Assembly: GCF_030811455.1 (NCBI RefSeq)
Contig: NZ_JAUSQU010000001.1
Span: forward strand, 434,001-498,000
DNA length: 64,000 nucleotides
Source: Streptosporangium lutulentum
Lineage (GTDB): Bacteria; Actinomycetota; Actinomycetes; Streptosporangiales; Streptosporangiaceae
Reading direction: 5' to 3'
Part shown: piece after piece, positions 43,448-52,393 of the stretch
Layout: every line of letters begins with the position of its first letter
Position numbering within the stretch: position 1 is the stretch's first letter
Notes under the pieces: generated by a model
Told to the model about the DNA's origin: nothing
What the model saw: the letters and a program-made list of their open reading frames with translations, nothing else
Database searches by the model: none
Position numbers and translations under genes: made by a program

Positions 43448-45520
43448 TCAGGCGGGGAGAGAGGCCACGCCCGGAGAAAGGAAGCGCGGCTCGGCGATGC
43501 CGGTCCGGTCCAGATAGGGAGTGATGCCGCCCAGGTGGAACGGCCAGCCCGCTCCGAGGATCATGCACAGGTCGATGTCCTGGGCTGCCGCGACCACGCC
43601 CTCGTCGAGCATGAGGCGGATCTCCTCCGCGAGGGCGCGCAGCGCGCGCAGCCGCACCTCCTCGGCCGTCGACGGAGAGGTCCCGCCGGAGAAGAGGGCC
43701 ACCGCCTCGGCGTCCAGCGAGAAGTCGGGCGCGTAGACGCCGGGCTTGCCCGCCGCGACCAGCTTGGCGAGGTTCTCCGAGACGGAGTAGCGGGCGGGGA
43801 AGGCCTCGCGCATGGTCTCGGCCACGTGCAGCGCGACGGCCGGGCCGACGAGCTGCAGCAGCGTGAACGGGGTCATCGGCAGGCCGAGCCCGTCCAGCGC
43901 GTGGTCGGCGACCTCCAGCGGGGTGCCCTCGTCGACGGCGCCGATGACCTCACCCATGAACCGGGTCAGGAGCCGGTTGACCACGAACGCGGGCGCGTCC
44001 TTGACCAGCACGGACGACTTCTTCAGCGACCGGCCGACGGAGAAGGCCGTGGCCAGCGTCGCGTCGTCGGTCCCGGCGCCCCGGATGATCTCCAGTAGGG
44101 GCATCACGGCGACCGGGTTGAAGAAGTGGAAGCCCACGACGCGCTCGGGGTGCCGCAGCCCGGAGGCCATCTCGGTGAGGGAGAGCGAGGAGGTGTTGGT
44201 GGCCAGCACGCACTCGGCGGAGACGACCTCCTCCACCTCGGCGAACACCTTCTGCTTGACCGCCAGGTCCTCGAACACGGCCTCGATGACGAAGTCGGCG
44301 TCCGCGAACGCGTCCTTGGCCAGCGAGCCGGTCACCAGGGACGTGAGCCGGTTGGCCTGGTCGGCGGAGACGCGGCCCTTGCCGAGCAGCTTGGCGATCT
44401 CGGCGTGGACGTAGCCGACGCCCTTGTCCAGCCGGGCCTGGTCCAGGTCGGTCAGCACGACCGGGACCTCCAGGCGGCGGGCGAACAGCAACGCCATCTG
44501 GGAGGCCATCAGGCCCGCGCCGACCACTCCGACCTTGGTGACCTTGCGGGCCAGGGCTTTGTCGGGTGCGCCCGCCGGCCTCTTGGCCCGGCTCTGCACC
44601 AGATCGAAGGAGTACAGGCCCGCGCGGAGCTCGTCGCCCATGAGCAGGTCGGCCAGCGCCTGGTCCTCGGCGTCGAAGCCCTCGTCGCGGGAGGCGGTGC
44701 GGGCCAGCTCGATCAGCTCCAGCGCCCGGTAGGGGGCCGGGGAGGCTCCGTGCAGCTTCATGTCGAGCAGGAAGCGGGCGTCGGCGACGGTCTTGGACCA
44801 GTCGTCGGCGGTGTGGTCGGTGCGGGAGACGGTCACGTCGCCGCGCAGCACCCGGGCGGCCCAGCGCAGCGACTCCTCCAGGAAGTCGGCCGGCTCGAAC
44901 ATCGCGTCGGCGATCCCCGACGCGAAGGCGTCCCTGCCCTTGATCATGCGGTTCTGCGAGAGCGGGTTCTCGATGATCAGCTTGATGGCCGCGGCCGGGC
45001 CGATCAGGCGGGGCAGCAGCTGCGTGCCGCCCCAGCCGGGGACCAGGCCGAGGAAGCACTCGGGTGTCGCGACCGCGGGCACGCCGGAGGAGATGGTCCG
45101 GTAGGTGCAGTGCAGCGCGACCTCCAGGCCGCCGCCCATGGCCGCGCCGTTCACGAAGGCGAACGACGGCACGTCCAGCTCGCCGAGGCGGCGGAACACG
45201 TCGTGGCCCAGCCGGCCGATCCGCAGCGCCTGGTCCCGCTCGGAGACCACGGCGGCGCCCTTGAGGTCGGCGCCGACCGCGAAGATGAACGGCTTGCCGA
45301 TGACGCCCACGGCCACGAGGTCGTCTCGGGCGGAGATCGCGTCGAGGGCCTCACCGAGCGAGGTCAGGCCGCCGGGGCCGAACGTGGACGGCTTGGTGTG
45401 GTCCAGGCCGTTGTCCAGGGTGATCAGCGCCATGGTGCCCGCGCCGTACGGCAGCTCCACATCGCGGGAGATCGCCCTGGTGACGATCTCGTCGGCGAAG
45501 AGTTCCTTGATGTCCGTCAC
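43448..45520 (-). CDS. fadB: Fatty acid oxidation bifunctional enoyl-CoA hydratase/3-hydroxyacyl-CoA dehydrogenase
   Basis: This 690-residue protein starts at GTG 45520, overlapping the thiolase gene by 4 bases. Residues 1-270 are a crotonase domain with both catalytic Glu residues (GGGLEVAL and ATPECFLGLVPGWGG). The NAD-binding domain begins at VGVVGAGLMASQMALLFARR near residue 330 and has FHFFNPVAVMPLLEIIRGAG. Two C-terminal 3-hydroxyacyl-CoA dehydrogenase domains follow. It hydrates enoyl-CoA and oxidises 3-hydroxyacyl-CoA in beta-oxidation, and works with the upstream thiolase as a trifunctional unit. FadB versus FadJ cannot be settled. Confidence 0.92.
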   Translation of the reverse strand: MTDIKELFADEIVTRAISRDVELPYGAGTMALITLDNGLDHTKPSTFGPGGLTSLGEALDAISARDDLVAVGVIGKPFIFAVGADLKGAAVVSERDQALRIGRLGHDVFRRLGELDVPSFAFVNGAAMGGGLEVALHCTYRTISSGVPAVATPECFLGLVPGWGGTQLLPRLIGPAAAIKLIIENPLSQNRMIKGRDAFASGIADAMFEPADFLEESLRWAARVLRGDVTVSRTDHTADDWSKTVADARFLLDMKLHGASPAPYRALELIELARTASRDEGFDAEDQALADLLMGDELRAGLYSFDLVQSRAKRPAGAPDKALARKVTKVGVVGAGLMASQMALLFARRLEVPVVLTDLDQARLDKGVGYVHAEIAKLLGKGRVSADQANRLTSLVTGSLAKDAFADADFVIEAVFEDLAVKQKVFAEVEEVVSAECVLATNTSSLSLTEMASGLRHPERVVGFHFFNPVAVMPLLEIIRGAGTDDATLATAFSVGRSLKKSSVLVKDAPAFVVNRLLTRFMGEVIGAVDEGTPLEVADHALDGLGLPMTPFTLLQLVGPAVALHVAETMREAFPARYSVSENLAKLVAAGKPGVYAPDFSLDAEAVALFSGGTSPSTAEEVRLRALRALAEEIRLMLDEGVVAAAQDIDLCMILGAGWPFHLGGITPYLDRTGIAEPRFLSPGVASLPA

Positions 45521-46716
45521 TTCGTACCTTCCCAGCCGAGGTTCTCCCAGATGACCGTTCCGCCCATGCCCATGCCGACGCACATCGTGGTCACGCCGTA
45601 CCGGATGTCGGGGCGCTCGCCGAACTCGCGGGCGAGCTGCGTCATCAGGCGCACGCCGGAGGAGGCCAGCGGGTGGCCGAAGGCGATCGCGCCGCCGTAG
45701 GGGTTCACCCGGGCGTCGTCGTCGGCGATGCCGAAGTGCTCCAGGAACGCCAGCACCTGTACGGCGAAGGCCTCGTTGATCTCGAACAGGCCGATGTCGG
45801 AGATGGACAGCCCGGCCAGGCGGAGCGCCCGCTCGGTGGAGGGGATCGGCCCGACGCCCATGAGCTCGGGGTCCACCCCCGCGAAGGCATAGGAGACCAG
45901 GCGCATCTTCGGCGCGAGACCCAGCTCCTCGGCGACCTCGGAGGCGGCCACGATGCAGCCGGTCGCGCCGTCGTTGATCCCGGAGGCGTTGCCGGCGGTG
46001 ATCCGGCCGTGCGGGCGGAACGGGGTCTTCAGGGCGGCGAGCCCCTCGAGCGTGGTGCCGGGGCGAGGGGCCTCGTCCGTCGTCGCCAAGCCCCAGCCTT
46101 TCTCGGCCGTCCGGATCGCCGTCGGCACCAGGTCGGGCTGGATCTTGCCGTCGGCGTAGGCCTTGGCGACCTTCTCCTGCGAGGCGAGGGCGAAGGCGTC
46201 CGCGCGGTCCTTGGTGATGGACGGGTAGCGGTCGTGGAGGTTCTCCGCGGTCATCCCCATGACGAGGGCGGAGCCGTCCACGAGCTGCTCGGCCAGGAAA
46301 CGGGGGTTGGGGTCCACGCCCTCGCCCATCGGGTGGCGGCCCATGTGCTCGACGCCACCGGCGATGGCGACGTCGTAGGCGCCGAAGGCGATGCCTCCGG
46401 CGAGCGAGGTCACCGCGGTCATGGCGCCGGCGCACATGCGGTCGATCGCGTAACCGGGCACGCTCTTGGGCAGCCCGGCCAGGATCGCGGCGGAGCGGCC
46501 GATGGTCAGGCCCTGGTCGCCGATCTGCGTGGTGGCCGCGATGGCCACCTCGTCGACGCGGTCGGGCGGCAGGTTCGGATTACGCCGAATCAGCTCGCGG
46601 ATGACGCGGACCACCAGGTCGTCGGCGCGCGTCTCGGCATACAGGCCCTTGGGACCCGACTTGCCGAAAGGTGTGCGCACACCGTCGACGAATACGACGT
46701 CACGAGACGAAGGCAC
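45517..46716 (-). CDS. fadA: Acetyl-CoA acyltransferase (thiolase)
   Basis: This 399-residue thiolase starts at ATG 46716 (MPSSRDVVFV). The nucleophilic Cys is in DRMCAGAMTAVTSLAGG near residue 93, the catalytic His in GGAIAFGHPLASSGVR near 350, and the second Cys in TMCVGMGMGG near 382. It cleaves 3-ketoacyl-CoA to acetyl-CoA in the last step of beta-oxidation. It is the first gene of the fadA-fadB operon and is divergent from the LacI regulator. Confidence 0.93.
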   Translation of the reverse strand: MPSSRDVVFVDGVRTPFGKSGPKGLYAETRADDLVVRVIRELIRRNPNLPPDRVDEVAIAATTQIGDQGLTIGRSAAILAGLPKSVPGYAIDRMCAGAMTAVTSLAGGIAFGAYDVAIAGGVEHMGRHPMGEGVDPNPRFLAEQLVDGSALVMGMTAENLHDRYPSITKDRADAFALASQEKVAKAYADGKIQPDLVPTAIRTAEKGWGLATTDEAPRPGTTLEGLAALKTPFRPHGRITAGNASGINDGATGCIVAASEVAEELGLAPKMRLVSYAFAGVDPELMGVGPIPSTERALRLAGLSISDIGLFEINEAFAVQVLAFLEHFGIADDDARVNPYGGAIAFGHPLASSGVRLMTQLAREFGERPDIRYGVTTMCVGMGMGGTVIWENLGWEGTK

Positions 46717-46912
46717 GGAGTTCGCTCCTCGTTGCTGGATTGCTTCGTCCCTATGCTACTCGCCAGTAACAACCTGGGCGCGACCAGGTGCCCGATGAAC
46801 GCGGGACGGGACGAACGGGAAAGTAGATTGTTTCCTGCAGGCGTGCGCGGATCGGGGGTCGCGTCCCGCCGACGCGTCCAGAATGCGAGAAGAAAGCATC
46901 TCTGGCAGATTT

Positions 46913-46926
46913 GGAGAACGCTTTCC
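46913..46926. promoter_or_regulatory. LacI-type operator at its own promoter
   Basis: GGAGAACGCTTTCC differs at 2 of 14 positions from the perfect palindrome GGAAAGCGCTTTCC at 51098. It sits 13 bases before the LacI-family start and overlaps the ribosome binding site, consistent with autorepression. Confidence 0.55.
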
Positions 46927-46938
46927 TGGAGGTTTTCT

Positions 46939-47934
46939 GTGGCCACGCTTGAGGATGTCGCCCGGCACGCGGGTGTCTCACTCGCCACGGCGTCGCGAGT
47001 GCTCAACGGAAGCACCCGGCAGGTGGGAGCCTCCCTGCGCGTCAAGGTGGAGCTGGCCGCCGCCCAGCTCGGCTACCGGACCAACCTGGCCGCGCAGACC
47101 CTGGCCAAGGGGGCCAGCAACGTGATCGGGCTGGTCGTCCACGACCTCACCGACCCCTACTTCGCCGCTCTCGCGGACGGGGCCATGCGGGTGGCCGAGA
47201 GTCAGGAGCTCATGGTCATGGTCGGTACCACGCATCGCGACGCCGAACGGGAGATCGCCTACGTCTCGACCCTGAACGCGCAGCGGGTCTGCGCCGTGCT
47301 GCTCGCCGGATCCAGGATCGCCGACCCCCATGTGACCCGCAGGCTCCGAGAGGAGCTCGATCGTTACCGGGACACCGGCGGGCGGGTGGCCTGCGTGGGC
47401 CAGGACCTGCTGGGCGTGAACACGGTGGCGCCGAGCAACCACGAAGGCGCCGCCGCGCTGGCCCGGGCCCTCGCCGGACTGGGACACCGGCGCTTCGCCG
47501 TGCTCGCCGGTCCTGTCGGGCTGATCACGGCCCGGGACAGGCTGGCGGGGTTCACCGGGGCGCTCGACGAGCTCGGCCTGCCCGCACCGCAGATCGTTCA
47601 GGGTTCCTTCGACCGGGACGGCGGTTACGCGGCGGCGTCCCAGGTGTCCGACGCCACCTGCGTGTTCGCGGTCAACGACGTGATGGCGGTGGGCGCGCTG
47701 GCGGCCTTCAGGGATCGGGGGATCAGGGTGCCCGACGACGTCTCGGTGGCGGGGTTCGACGACATCGCCACGCTGCGGGACCTGGTTCCGGCGCTGTCCA
47801 CCGTACGGCTGCCGCTGGCGTACATGGGGGCCCGCGCGCTGGAGCTGGCCCTGGGGGAGCCCGGGGGAGCGCAGGTGGAGTCCGTGGCCGGAGAGGTCGT
47901 CCTGCGGGAGAGCACGCGGGGGCCGGCCTTCTGA
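46939..47934 (+). CDS. LacI-family transcriptional regulator
   Basis: This 331-residue repressor starts at GTG 46939 behind GGAGG. The helix-turn-helix is at residues 2-50 (ATLEDVARHAGVSLATASRV, with the hinge LAKGASNVIG). The periplasmic-binding-like effector domain follows (GLVVHDLTDPYFAALADGAM, FAVNDVMAVGALAAFRDRGI, VSVAGFDDIATLRDLVPALS). Its tail faces the convergent three-gene Gfo/Idh operon, and both promoters carry related GGAAAGCGCTTTCC dyads, so it probably controls that operon and itself. Confidence 0.92.
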   Translation: MATLEDVARHAGVSLATASRVLNGSTRQVGASLRVKVELAAAQLGYRTNLAAQTLAKGASNVIGLVVHDLTDPYFAALADGAMRVAESQELMVMVGTTHRDAEREIAYVSTLNAQRVCAVLLAGSRIADPHVTRRLREELDRYRDTGGRVACVGQDLLGVNTVAPSNHEGAAALARALAGLGHRRFAVLAGPVGLITARDRLAGFTGALDELGLPAPQIVQGSFDRDGGYAAASQVSDATCVFAVNDVMAVGALAAFRDRGIRVPDDVSVAGFDDIATLRDLVPALSTVRLPLAYMGARALELALGEPGGAQVESVAGEVVLRESTRGPAF

Positions 47935-47947
47935 CCGGCCCGCCGCG

Positions 47948-48811
47948 TCAGCCCGCGATGAGCTCGCCGAACCTGGTCCTGACCCTGGTCAGGACCTCGT
48001 CGGGGTCGGCGGCCCACACGTCGGCGTTGAAGATCTCCACCTCGATGTCCCCGGTGTAGCCCGCCTCGGCCACGGCCCCGGTCAGCGGGGCGAAGTCGAT
48101 CACACCGTCGCCCATCACGCCCCGGCCGAGCAACACGTCGGGCGGGAGGGGGGACAGGAAGTCGCAGACCTGGTAGCTCGCGATCCGCTCACCCGCCCTG
48201 GCGATCTGCTGGAACACCTGCGGGTCCCACCAGACATGGAAGGTGTCGACGACGACGCCGACCTGCGCGGACGGGTACGGCTCCGCGAGGTCGAGGGCCT
48301 GGCCGAGCGTGGAGAGCACGGCCCGGTCGGCGCAGTACATCGGGTGGAGCGGTTCCAGGGCCAGCCTGACCCCGCGCTCGCCCGCGTACGGCGCCAGCAC
48401 GGCCAGCGCCTCGGCGACCCGATCCCGTGCCCCGGGCAGGTCGCGGGAGATCGCGCCCAGAGGCTCGCCGGGCACCACCCCCGGCAGGCCGCCGACGACC
48501 ATGACCAGGCACGCGGCGCCGAGCTCGGCCGCCTCGTCGATCGCCCTGCGGTTGTCGTCCAGGGACTCCCGGCCGCCGGAGGTGAGGAAGCCGCCCCGGC
48601 ACAGGGACGACACCCGGAGCCCGGCGTCCGAGACCAGCTTCACGGTCTCGTCCAGCCCCTGCTCGGCGACGTCCTGCCGCCACAGGCCGATGGCCTCGAC
48701 GCCGTGCCGCACGCACCCGTCGACGGCCTCGGCCACCGACCACCGCTTGGTGGTCCACTGGTTGAGCGAGAGACGGCCCCCGGCCGGTCTCCTCCCGGCT
48801 TGTTCGCTCAC
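47948..48811 (-). CDS. Sugar phosphate isomerase/epimerase-like TIM barrel protein
   Basis: This 287-residue AP-endonuclease-2-type TIM barrel starts at GTG 48811, overlapping the DUF993 gene by 4 bases. Family features are LSLNQWTTKRWSVAEAVDGC, GVEAIGLWRQDVAEQGLDET, VRLALEPLHPMYCADRA (metal-binding Glu), VGVVVDTFHVWWDP and GYTGDIEVEIFN (second Glu). Members isomerise or epimerise sugars, keto-sugars or inosose-like cyclitols. It is the last gene of the LacI-controlled operon. Confidence 0.83.
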   Translation of the reverse strand: MSEQAGRRPAGGRLSLNQWTTKRWSVAEAVDGCVRHGVEAIGLWRQDVAEQGLDETVKLVSDAGLRVSSLCRGGFLTSGGRESLDDNRRAIDEAAELGAACLVMVVGGLPGVVPGEPLGAISRDLPGARDRVAEALAVLAPYAGERGVRLALEPLHPMYCADRAVLSTLGQALDLAEPYPSAQVGVVVDTFHVWWDPQVFQQIARAGERIASYQVCDFLSPLPPDVLLGRGVMGDGVIDFAPLTGAVAEAGYTGDIEVEIFNADVWAADPDEVLTRVRTRFGELIAG

Positions 48812-49938
48812 AGCCCGTTCACCGCCAGCAGGGATCTCATCCGGTGGACCGCCAGCTCGGGGTCGGCCAGCAGCCCGGCCCGGTCGGCCAGGCGGAACAC
48901 CTCGGCCAGGTGCGGAACAGAGCGGGCCGCCTGGGCGCCGTTGACCATGTTGAAGGCGTCCTGGTGGCCGTTGAGCCAGGCCAGGAAGACGATGCCGGTC
49001 TTGTAGTTGTAGGTCGGCGCCTCGAAGATCTTCCGGGAGAGCGGGACCGTCGGGCCCATGATCTCGTCGTACCGCTCGAGGTCGCCCTCGTCGAGCGCCT
49101 GGAGGCCCGCCGCGGCGGCGGGGGCGATCGCGTCGAAGATGCCCAGCAGCGCGTGGCTGCCGGACCTGATCAGCGAGGGGTAGTTGAAGTCGTCGCCGGT
49201 GTAGAGCCTGACGCCCTCCGGCAGGGCCGCCCGCAGCCCGATCTCGTGCTCGGCGTCCAGCAGCGAGACCTTGACCCCGTCCACCATCGGCGCGTGCTCG
49301 CGGATCAGCGCCAAAAACGACGCGGTGGCCTCGGCCACGTCATCCGAACCCCAGTAGCCCGCGAGCCGCGGGTCGAACATCTCGCCCAGCCAATGCAGGA
49401 TCACCGGGCGGTCCGTCTGGGTCAGCAACCGGCCGTAGACCCGGTGATAGTCCTCGGGGCCCCGGGCGATCGCGGCGAGCTGCCGGCTGGCCATGACGAC
49501 GACCCCGGCGCCGGCGGCGCGCACGGTCTCGATCTGCTCGGTGTAGGCGGCCACGATCTCGTCCGGCGTCCGGGCCTGCGGCGCGTGGTCGGTGCCCGCG
49601 CCACACGCCACCAGCGTCGCGGGGTCGCCGAACTCCTTGGCCTCGCGGGCGCTGCGCTGGATCAGCTCGCGGGTGGCCGCCCAGTCCAGGCCCATGTTGC
49701 GCTGCGCGGTGTCCATGGCGTCGGCGATCCGCAGGCCGTGCGACCACAGGTGGCGGCGGAACCGCAGGGTGGCCTCCCAGTCCACGACGGCGGGGGAGCC
49801 CGGGGTGTTGTCGCCGAGCGGGTCGGCGGTCACGTGGGCGGCGGCGTAGGCGATACGGCTCCTGGCGGGACCGGAGGGCCTGTCCCAGGTGACCGGTTCG
49901 CGAAGGGTGTGGTCCCCGCCGGGGAGCGCGATCCTCAT
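48808..49938 (-). CDS. DUF993 (dihydrodipicolinate-synthase-like) protein
   Basis: This 376-residue protein starts at ATG 49938, overlapping the Gfo/Idh stop by one base. It matches the DUF993 family, which is predicted to be a class I aldolase-like TIM barrel (RSRIAYAAAHVTADPLGDNT, VVDWEATLRFRRHLWSHGL, GVVVMASRQLAAIARGPEDY, VILHWLGEMFDPRLAGYWGS, DGVKVSLLDAEHEIGLRAAL, YTGDDFNYPSLIRSGSHALL). The Lys in GVKVSLLD is a candidate Schiff-base residue. No activity has been established to my knowledge. Its place between a sugar dehydrogenase and an isomerase suggests cleavage of a keto-sugar acid or related compound. Confidence 0.82.
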   Translation of the reverse strand: MRIALPGGDHTLREPVTWDRPSGPARSRIAYAAAHVTADPLGDNTPGSPAVVDWEATLRFRRHLWSHGLRIADAMDTAQRNMGLDWAATRELIQRSAREAKEFGDPATLVACGAGTDHAPQARTPDEIVAAYTEQIETVRAAGAGVVVMASRQLAAIARGPEDYHRVYGRLLTQTDRPVILHWLGEMFDPRLAGYWGSDDVAEATASFLALIREHAPMVDGVKVSLLDAEHEIGLRAALPEGVRLYTGDDFNYPSLIRSGSHALLGIFDAIAPAAAAGLQALDEGDLERYDEIMGPTVPLSRKIFEAPTYNYKTGIVFLAWLNGHQDAFNMVNGAQAARSVPHLAEVFRLADRAGLLADPELAVHRMRSLLAVNGL

Positions 49939-51080
49939 CACGGCGCCACGGGCAGCCGGCGGCCCTCGGCGGAGGAGCGCAGGCCCAGCTCGGCGATGCG
50001 GACGCCGCGGGCGCCGGAGACGAAATCGTGGGGGAAGGGCGCGTCCTCGATCACGTGGCGGACGAACATCTCCCACTGGGTCTTGAAGCCGTTGTCGAAC
50101 TCGGTGTTGTCGGGCACCTCCTGCCAGGCGTCGCGGAAGCGGGCGGTGGCGGGCAGGTCGGGGTTCCAGACGGGTTTGGGGGTGGTGGCGCGGTGCTGGA
50201 CCCGGCAGTTGCGCAGGCCCGCGACCGCGCTGCCGTGCGTGCCGTCCACCTGGAACTCCACCAGTTCGTCCCGGTTCACTCGAACGTTCCAGGAAGAGTT
50301 GATCTGCGCGATGACCCCGCCCTCCAGCTCGAACACGCCGTACGCGGCGTCGTCGGCGGTGGCCGGGTAGGGCACGCCCCGCTCGTCCACGCGCTCCGGC
50401 ACGTGGGTGACGGCCTGGGCGTAGACCGACTGGATGCGGCCGAAGAGGTTCTCCAGCACGTAGGCCCAGTGCGGGAACATGTCCAGGACGATGCCGCCGC
50501 CGTCTTCGGCGCGGTAGTTCCACGACGGGCGCTGCGCGGCCTGCCAGTCACCCTCGAAGACCCAGTAGCCGAACTCGCCGCGCACCGACAGGATCCGGCC
50601 GAAGAAGCCCCCGTCGATCAGGCGCCTGAGCTTGAGCAGGCCCGGAAGGAAGAGCTTGTCCTGCACGACGCCGTTCTTCACGCCCCTGGCGGTCGCGGCC
50701 TCGGCCAGCGCCAGCGCGTCGCTGAACGTCTCGGCGGTCGGCTTCTCCGCGTAGATGTGCTTGCCCGCCTCCACCGCCTTGAGGACGGCCTTCACCCTGG
50801 CCTGCGTGACCTGGGAGTCGAAGTAGATGAGGTTGTCGTCGTCGGCCAGGGCCTCGTCGAGGTCGGTGGTCCAGCCGGTGATGCCGTGATCGGCGGCGAT
50901 TTTCGCCAGTTTCTCGGGGTTCCGGCCCACCAGCACCGGCCTGAGCACGATCCGGCTACCGTCGGTCAGTGCCACGCCGCCCTGCTCGTTGATCGCCAGG
51001 ACTGAGCGGACCAGGTGCTGGCGGTAACCCATGCGGCCGGTGACACCGTTCATCACGACACCGATGCTTCGCGGGGACAT
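49938..51080 (-). CDS. Gfo/Idh/MocA-family oxidoreductase
   Basis: This 380-residue dehydrogenase starts at ATG 51080 behind AGGAGG. The N-terminal Rossmann domain (MNGVTGRMGYRQHLVRSVLA, DSQVTQARVKAVLKAVEAGK, IYAEKPTAETFSDALALAEA with the EKP motif) is followed by the alpha/beta domain (GILSVRGEFGYWV-type region, GGGIVLDMFPHWAYVLENLF, with the Asp and His of the active site). It oxidises or reduces a sugar or cyclitol at a ring carbon with NAD(P). First gene of the operon that carries a LacI-type operator 18 bases upstream. Confidence 0.88.
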   Translation of the reverse strand: MSPRSIGVVMNGVTGRMGYRQHLVRSVLAINEQGGVALTDGSRIVLRPVLVGRNPEKLAKIAADHGITGWTTDLDEALADDDNLIYFDSQVTQARVKAVLKAVEAGKHIYAEKPTAETFSDALALAEAATARGVKNGVVQDKLFLPGLLKLRRLIDGGFFGRILSVRGEFGYWVFEGDWQAAQRPSWNYRAEDGGGIVLDMFPHWAYVLENLFGRIQSVYAQAVTHVPERVDERGVPYPATADDAAYGVFELEGGVIAQINSSWNVRVNRDELVEFQVDGTHGSAVAGLRNCRVQHRATTPKPVWNPDLPATARFRDAWQEVPDNTEFDNGFKTQWEMFVRHVIEDAPFPHDFVSGARGVRIAELGLRSSAEGRRLPVAP

Positions 51081-51097
51081 CTTTTCGGGCCTCCTAT

Positions 51098-51111
51098 GGA
51101 AAGCGCTTTCC
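51098..51111. promoter_or_regulatory. Perfect LacI-type operator upstream of the Gfo/Idh operon
   Basis: GGAAAGCGCTTTCC is a perfect 14-bp palindrome with the CG centre typical of LacI-family sites. It lies 18 bases before the operon start and matches the site at the LacI gene 4.2 kb away. Confidence 0.7.
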
Positions 51112-51112
51112 C

Positions 51113-51611
51113 TCATACCGTACGGCAGCCGCCATACCTTCGGCAAGCACCCGGCCGGTCCCGCCCGCTCCGGAAAACCGGTCGGCGCCGGCCTTCCGGG
51201 GGGCGGATCCGGACGGCCCGGCGGACGGCGGCGCCCCGCGCCGGCCGTTCCCGGCCTCGGCCCTCGGCCTTGTCCGGCTCCGAGCGGAGGGAGCAGGGGC
51301 CGGACGGTGCTCGGTCTGTCATCTCGTGACCACCTGGCCCGGTGCGTTCGGCGGTCGCCACGGGTCCGTTAACGAGAGTTTCACGCCGCGTTCGGCGTCG
51401 TGAGATGTGGGCCGTCGTTCAGGGCCGGGGCGTCGTGGCAGATCAGACGCCTGCGGCGCGAATCGGAGACATGATCCGACCAAACGTGCCCTGACTCATC
51501 GTCAAACCCTGACATTTCTGTATTTGTCAGGAATTGAGAAGTTCCGTCTGTCCCGCCTCGCAGTGCCCAGACCCCCCGACTGGCCGAGGTGGAGGACAGA
51601 AGGGGCCACTC
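51113..51611. other. Intergenic region before the HNH nuclease gene
   Basis: No gene recognised. A 7-bp inverted repeat (CCTGACA at 51508-51514, TGTCAGG at 51525-51531) lies in an AT-richer patch about 80 bases upstream of the nuclease start and may be part of its promoter. Confidence 0.4.
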
Positions 51612-52244
51612 GTGAAACGAGTCGTCACCGCGGTTCTCGCTGCCCTCACAACGATTCTTCTCGCGCTTTCCCTGACCACGGGAACGGCGTGGGCCACCCC
51701 GCCCAACATTCCCTCGGCGGCCACCGCCGCCACCCGGCTCGCGACGCTCACCGTCGCTCCCGAAACCAACCAGTCCTCCTACGACCGGGCGTTGTTCAAC
51801 CACTGGATAACCGTCAGCGGCGCGTGCAACACCAGGGAGACCGTGCTCAAGAGAGACGGCGTCGGCGTGGTCGCCGGTTCCAACTGCGCGCCCACCTCCG
51901 GCCGCTGGTACTCCCCGTACGACGGCGCCACCTGGACGGCCGCGAGCGACGTCGACATCGACCACATGGTGCCGCTCGCCGAGGCCTGGCGATCCGGCGC
52001 CCACGCCTGGACCAGCGCGCAGCGGCAGGCCTACGCCAACGACCTGGGCGGCCCCGAGCTGTGGGCCGTGACGGACAACGTCAACCAGTCGAAGGGCGAC
52101 CAGGACCCGACGACGTGGCAGCCCTCGCTCAGCTCGTTCCGCTGCACCTACGCCAGGGCCTGGATCCAGGTGAAGTACTACTGGAAACTGACGCTGCAGA
52201 GCGCCGAGAGGACCGCCCTGCAGAACATGCTCGCCACCTGCTGA
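51612..52244 (+). CDS. Secreted HNH-family nuclease
   Basis: This 210-residue protein starts at GTG 51612 (VKRVVTAVLAAL). A signal peptide ending near TGTAWA precedes the mature part. The nuclease motif DVDIDHMVPLAEAWRSGAHA near residue 118 and the later NVNQSKGDQDPTTWQPS are typical of the secreted GmrSD/DUF1524-like HNH proteins of actinomycetes. Cysteines (SGACNTRE, GSNCAPTSG, FRCTYA, LATC) suggest disulfides. It probably degrades extracellular DNA for nutrients; no immunity gene is evident. Confidence 0.87.
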   Translation: MKRVVTAVLAALTTILLALSLTTGTAWATPPNIPSAATAATRLATLTVAPETNQSSYDRALFNHWITVSGACNTRETVLKRDGVGVVAGSNCAPTSGRWYSPYDGATWTAASDVDIDHMVPLAEAWRSGAHAWTSAQRQAYANDLGGPELWAVTDNVNQSKGDQDPTTWQPSLSSFRCTYARAWIQVKYYWKLTLQSAERTALQNMLATC

Positions 52245-52261
52245 ACAACCAGTGGTGACGT

Positions 52262-52295
52262 CGGCTCGGGTCCGAGGCGCCTCGGACCCGAGCCG
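52262..52295 (+). terminator. Perfect 16-bp hairpin after the HNH nuclease gene
   Basis: Arms 52262-52277 and 52280-52295 are exact complements around CG, starting 18 bases after the stop. A second GC-rich stem follows at about 52295-52327. It may serve both directions. Confidence 0.75.
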
Positions 52296-52393
52296 GCGCC
52301 CGGTCCGGCGGGCGCCGGTCCGGGCGCACCCATTGATCTACTTTGTAAAGGATCCGCGCGGGCCGAGAAGGCGGATCACCGCGGCCGGACCGA

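Noticed and set aside
45521-46435. N-terminal extension of the FadB frame across the thiolase gene
   Set aside because: The extension is the thiolase gene read in another frame; the true start is the GTG overlapping the thiolase stop.
51612-52244. Toxin-immunity pair with the HNH nuclease
   Set aside because: The nuclease is a classic secreted single-domain protein with a signal peptide and there is no adjacent small immunity-like gene.
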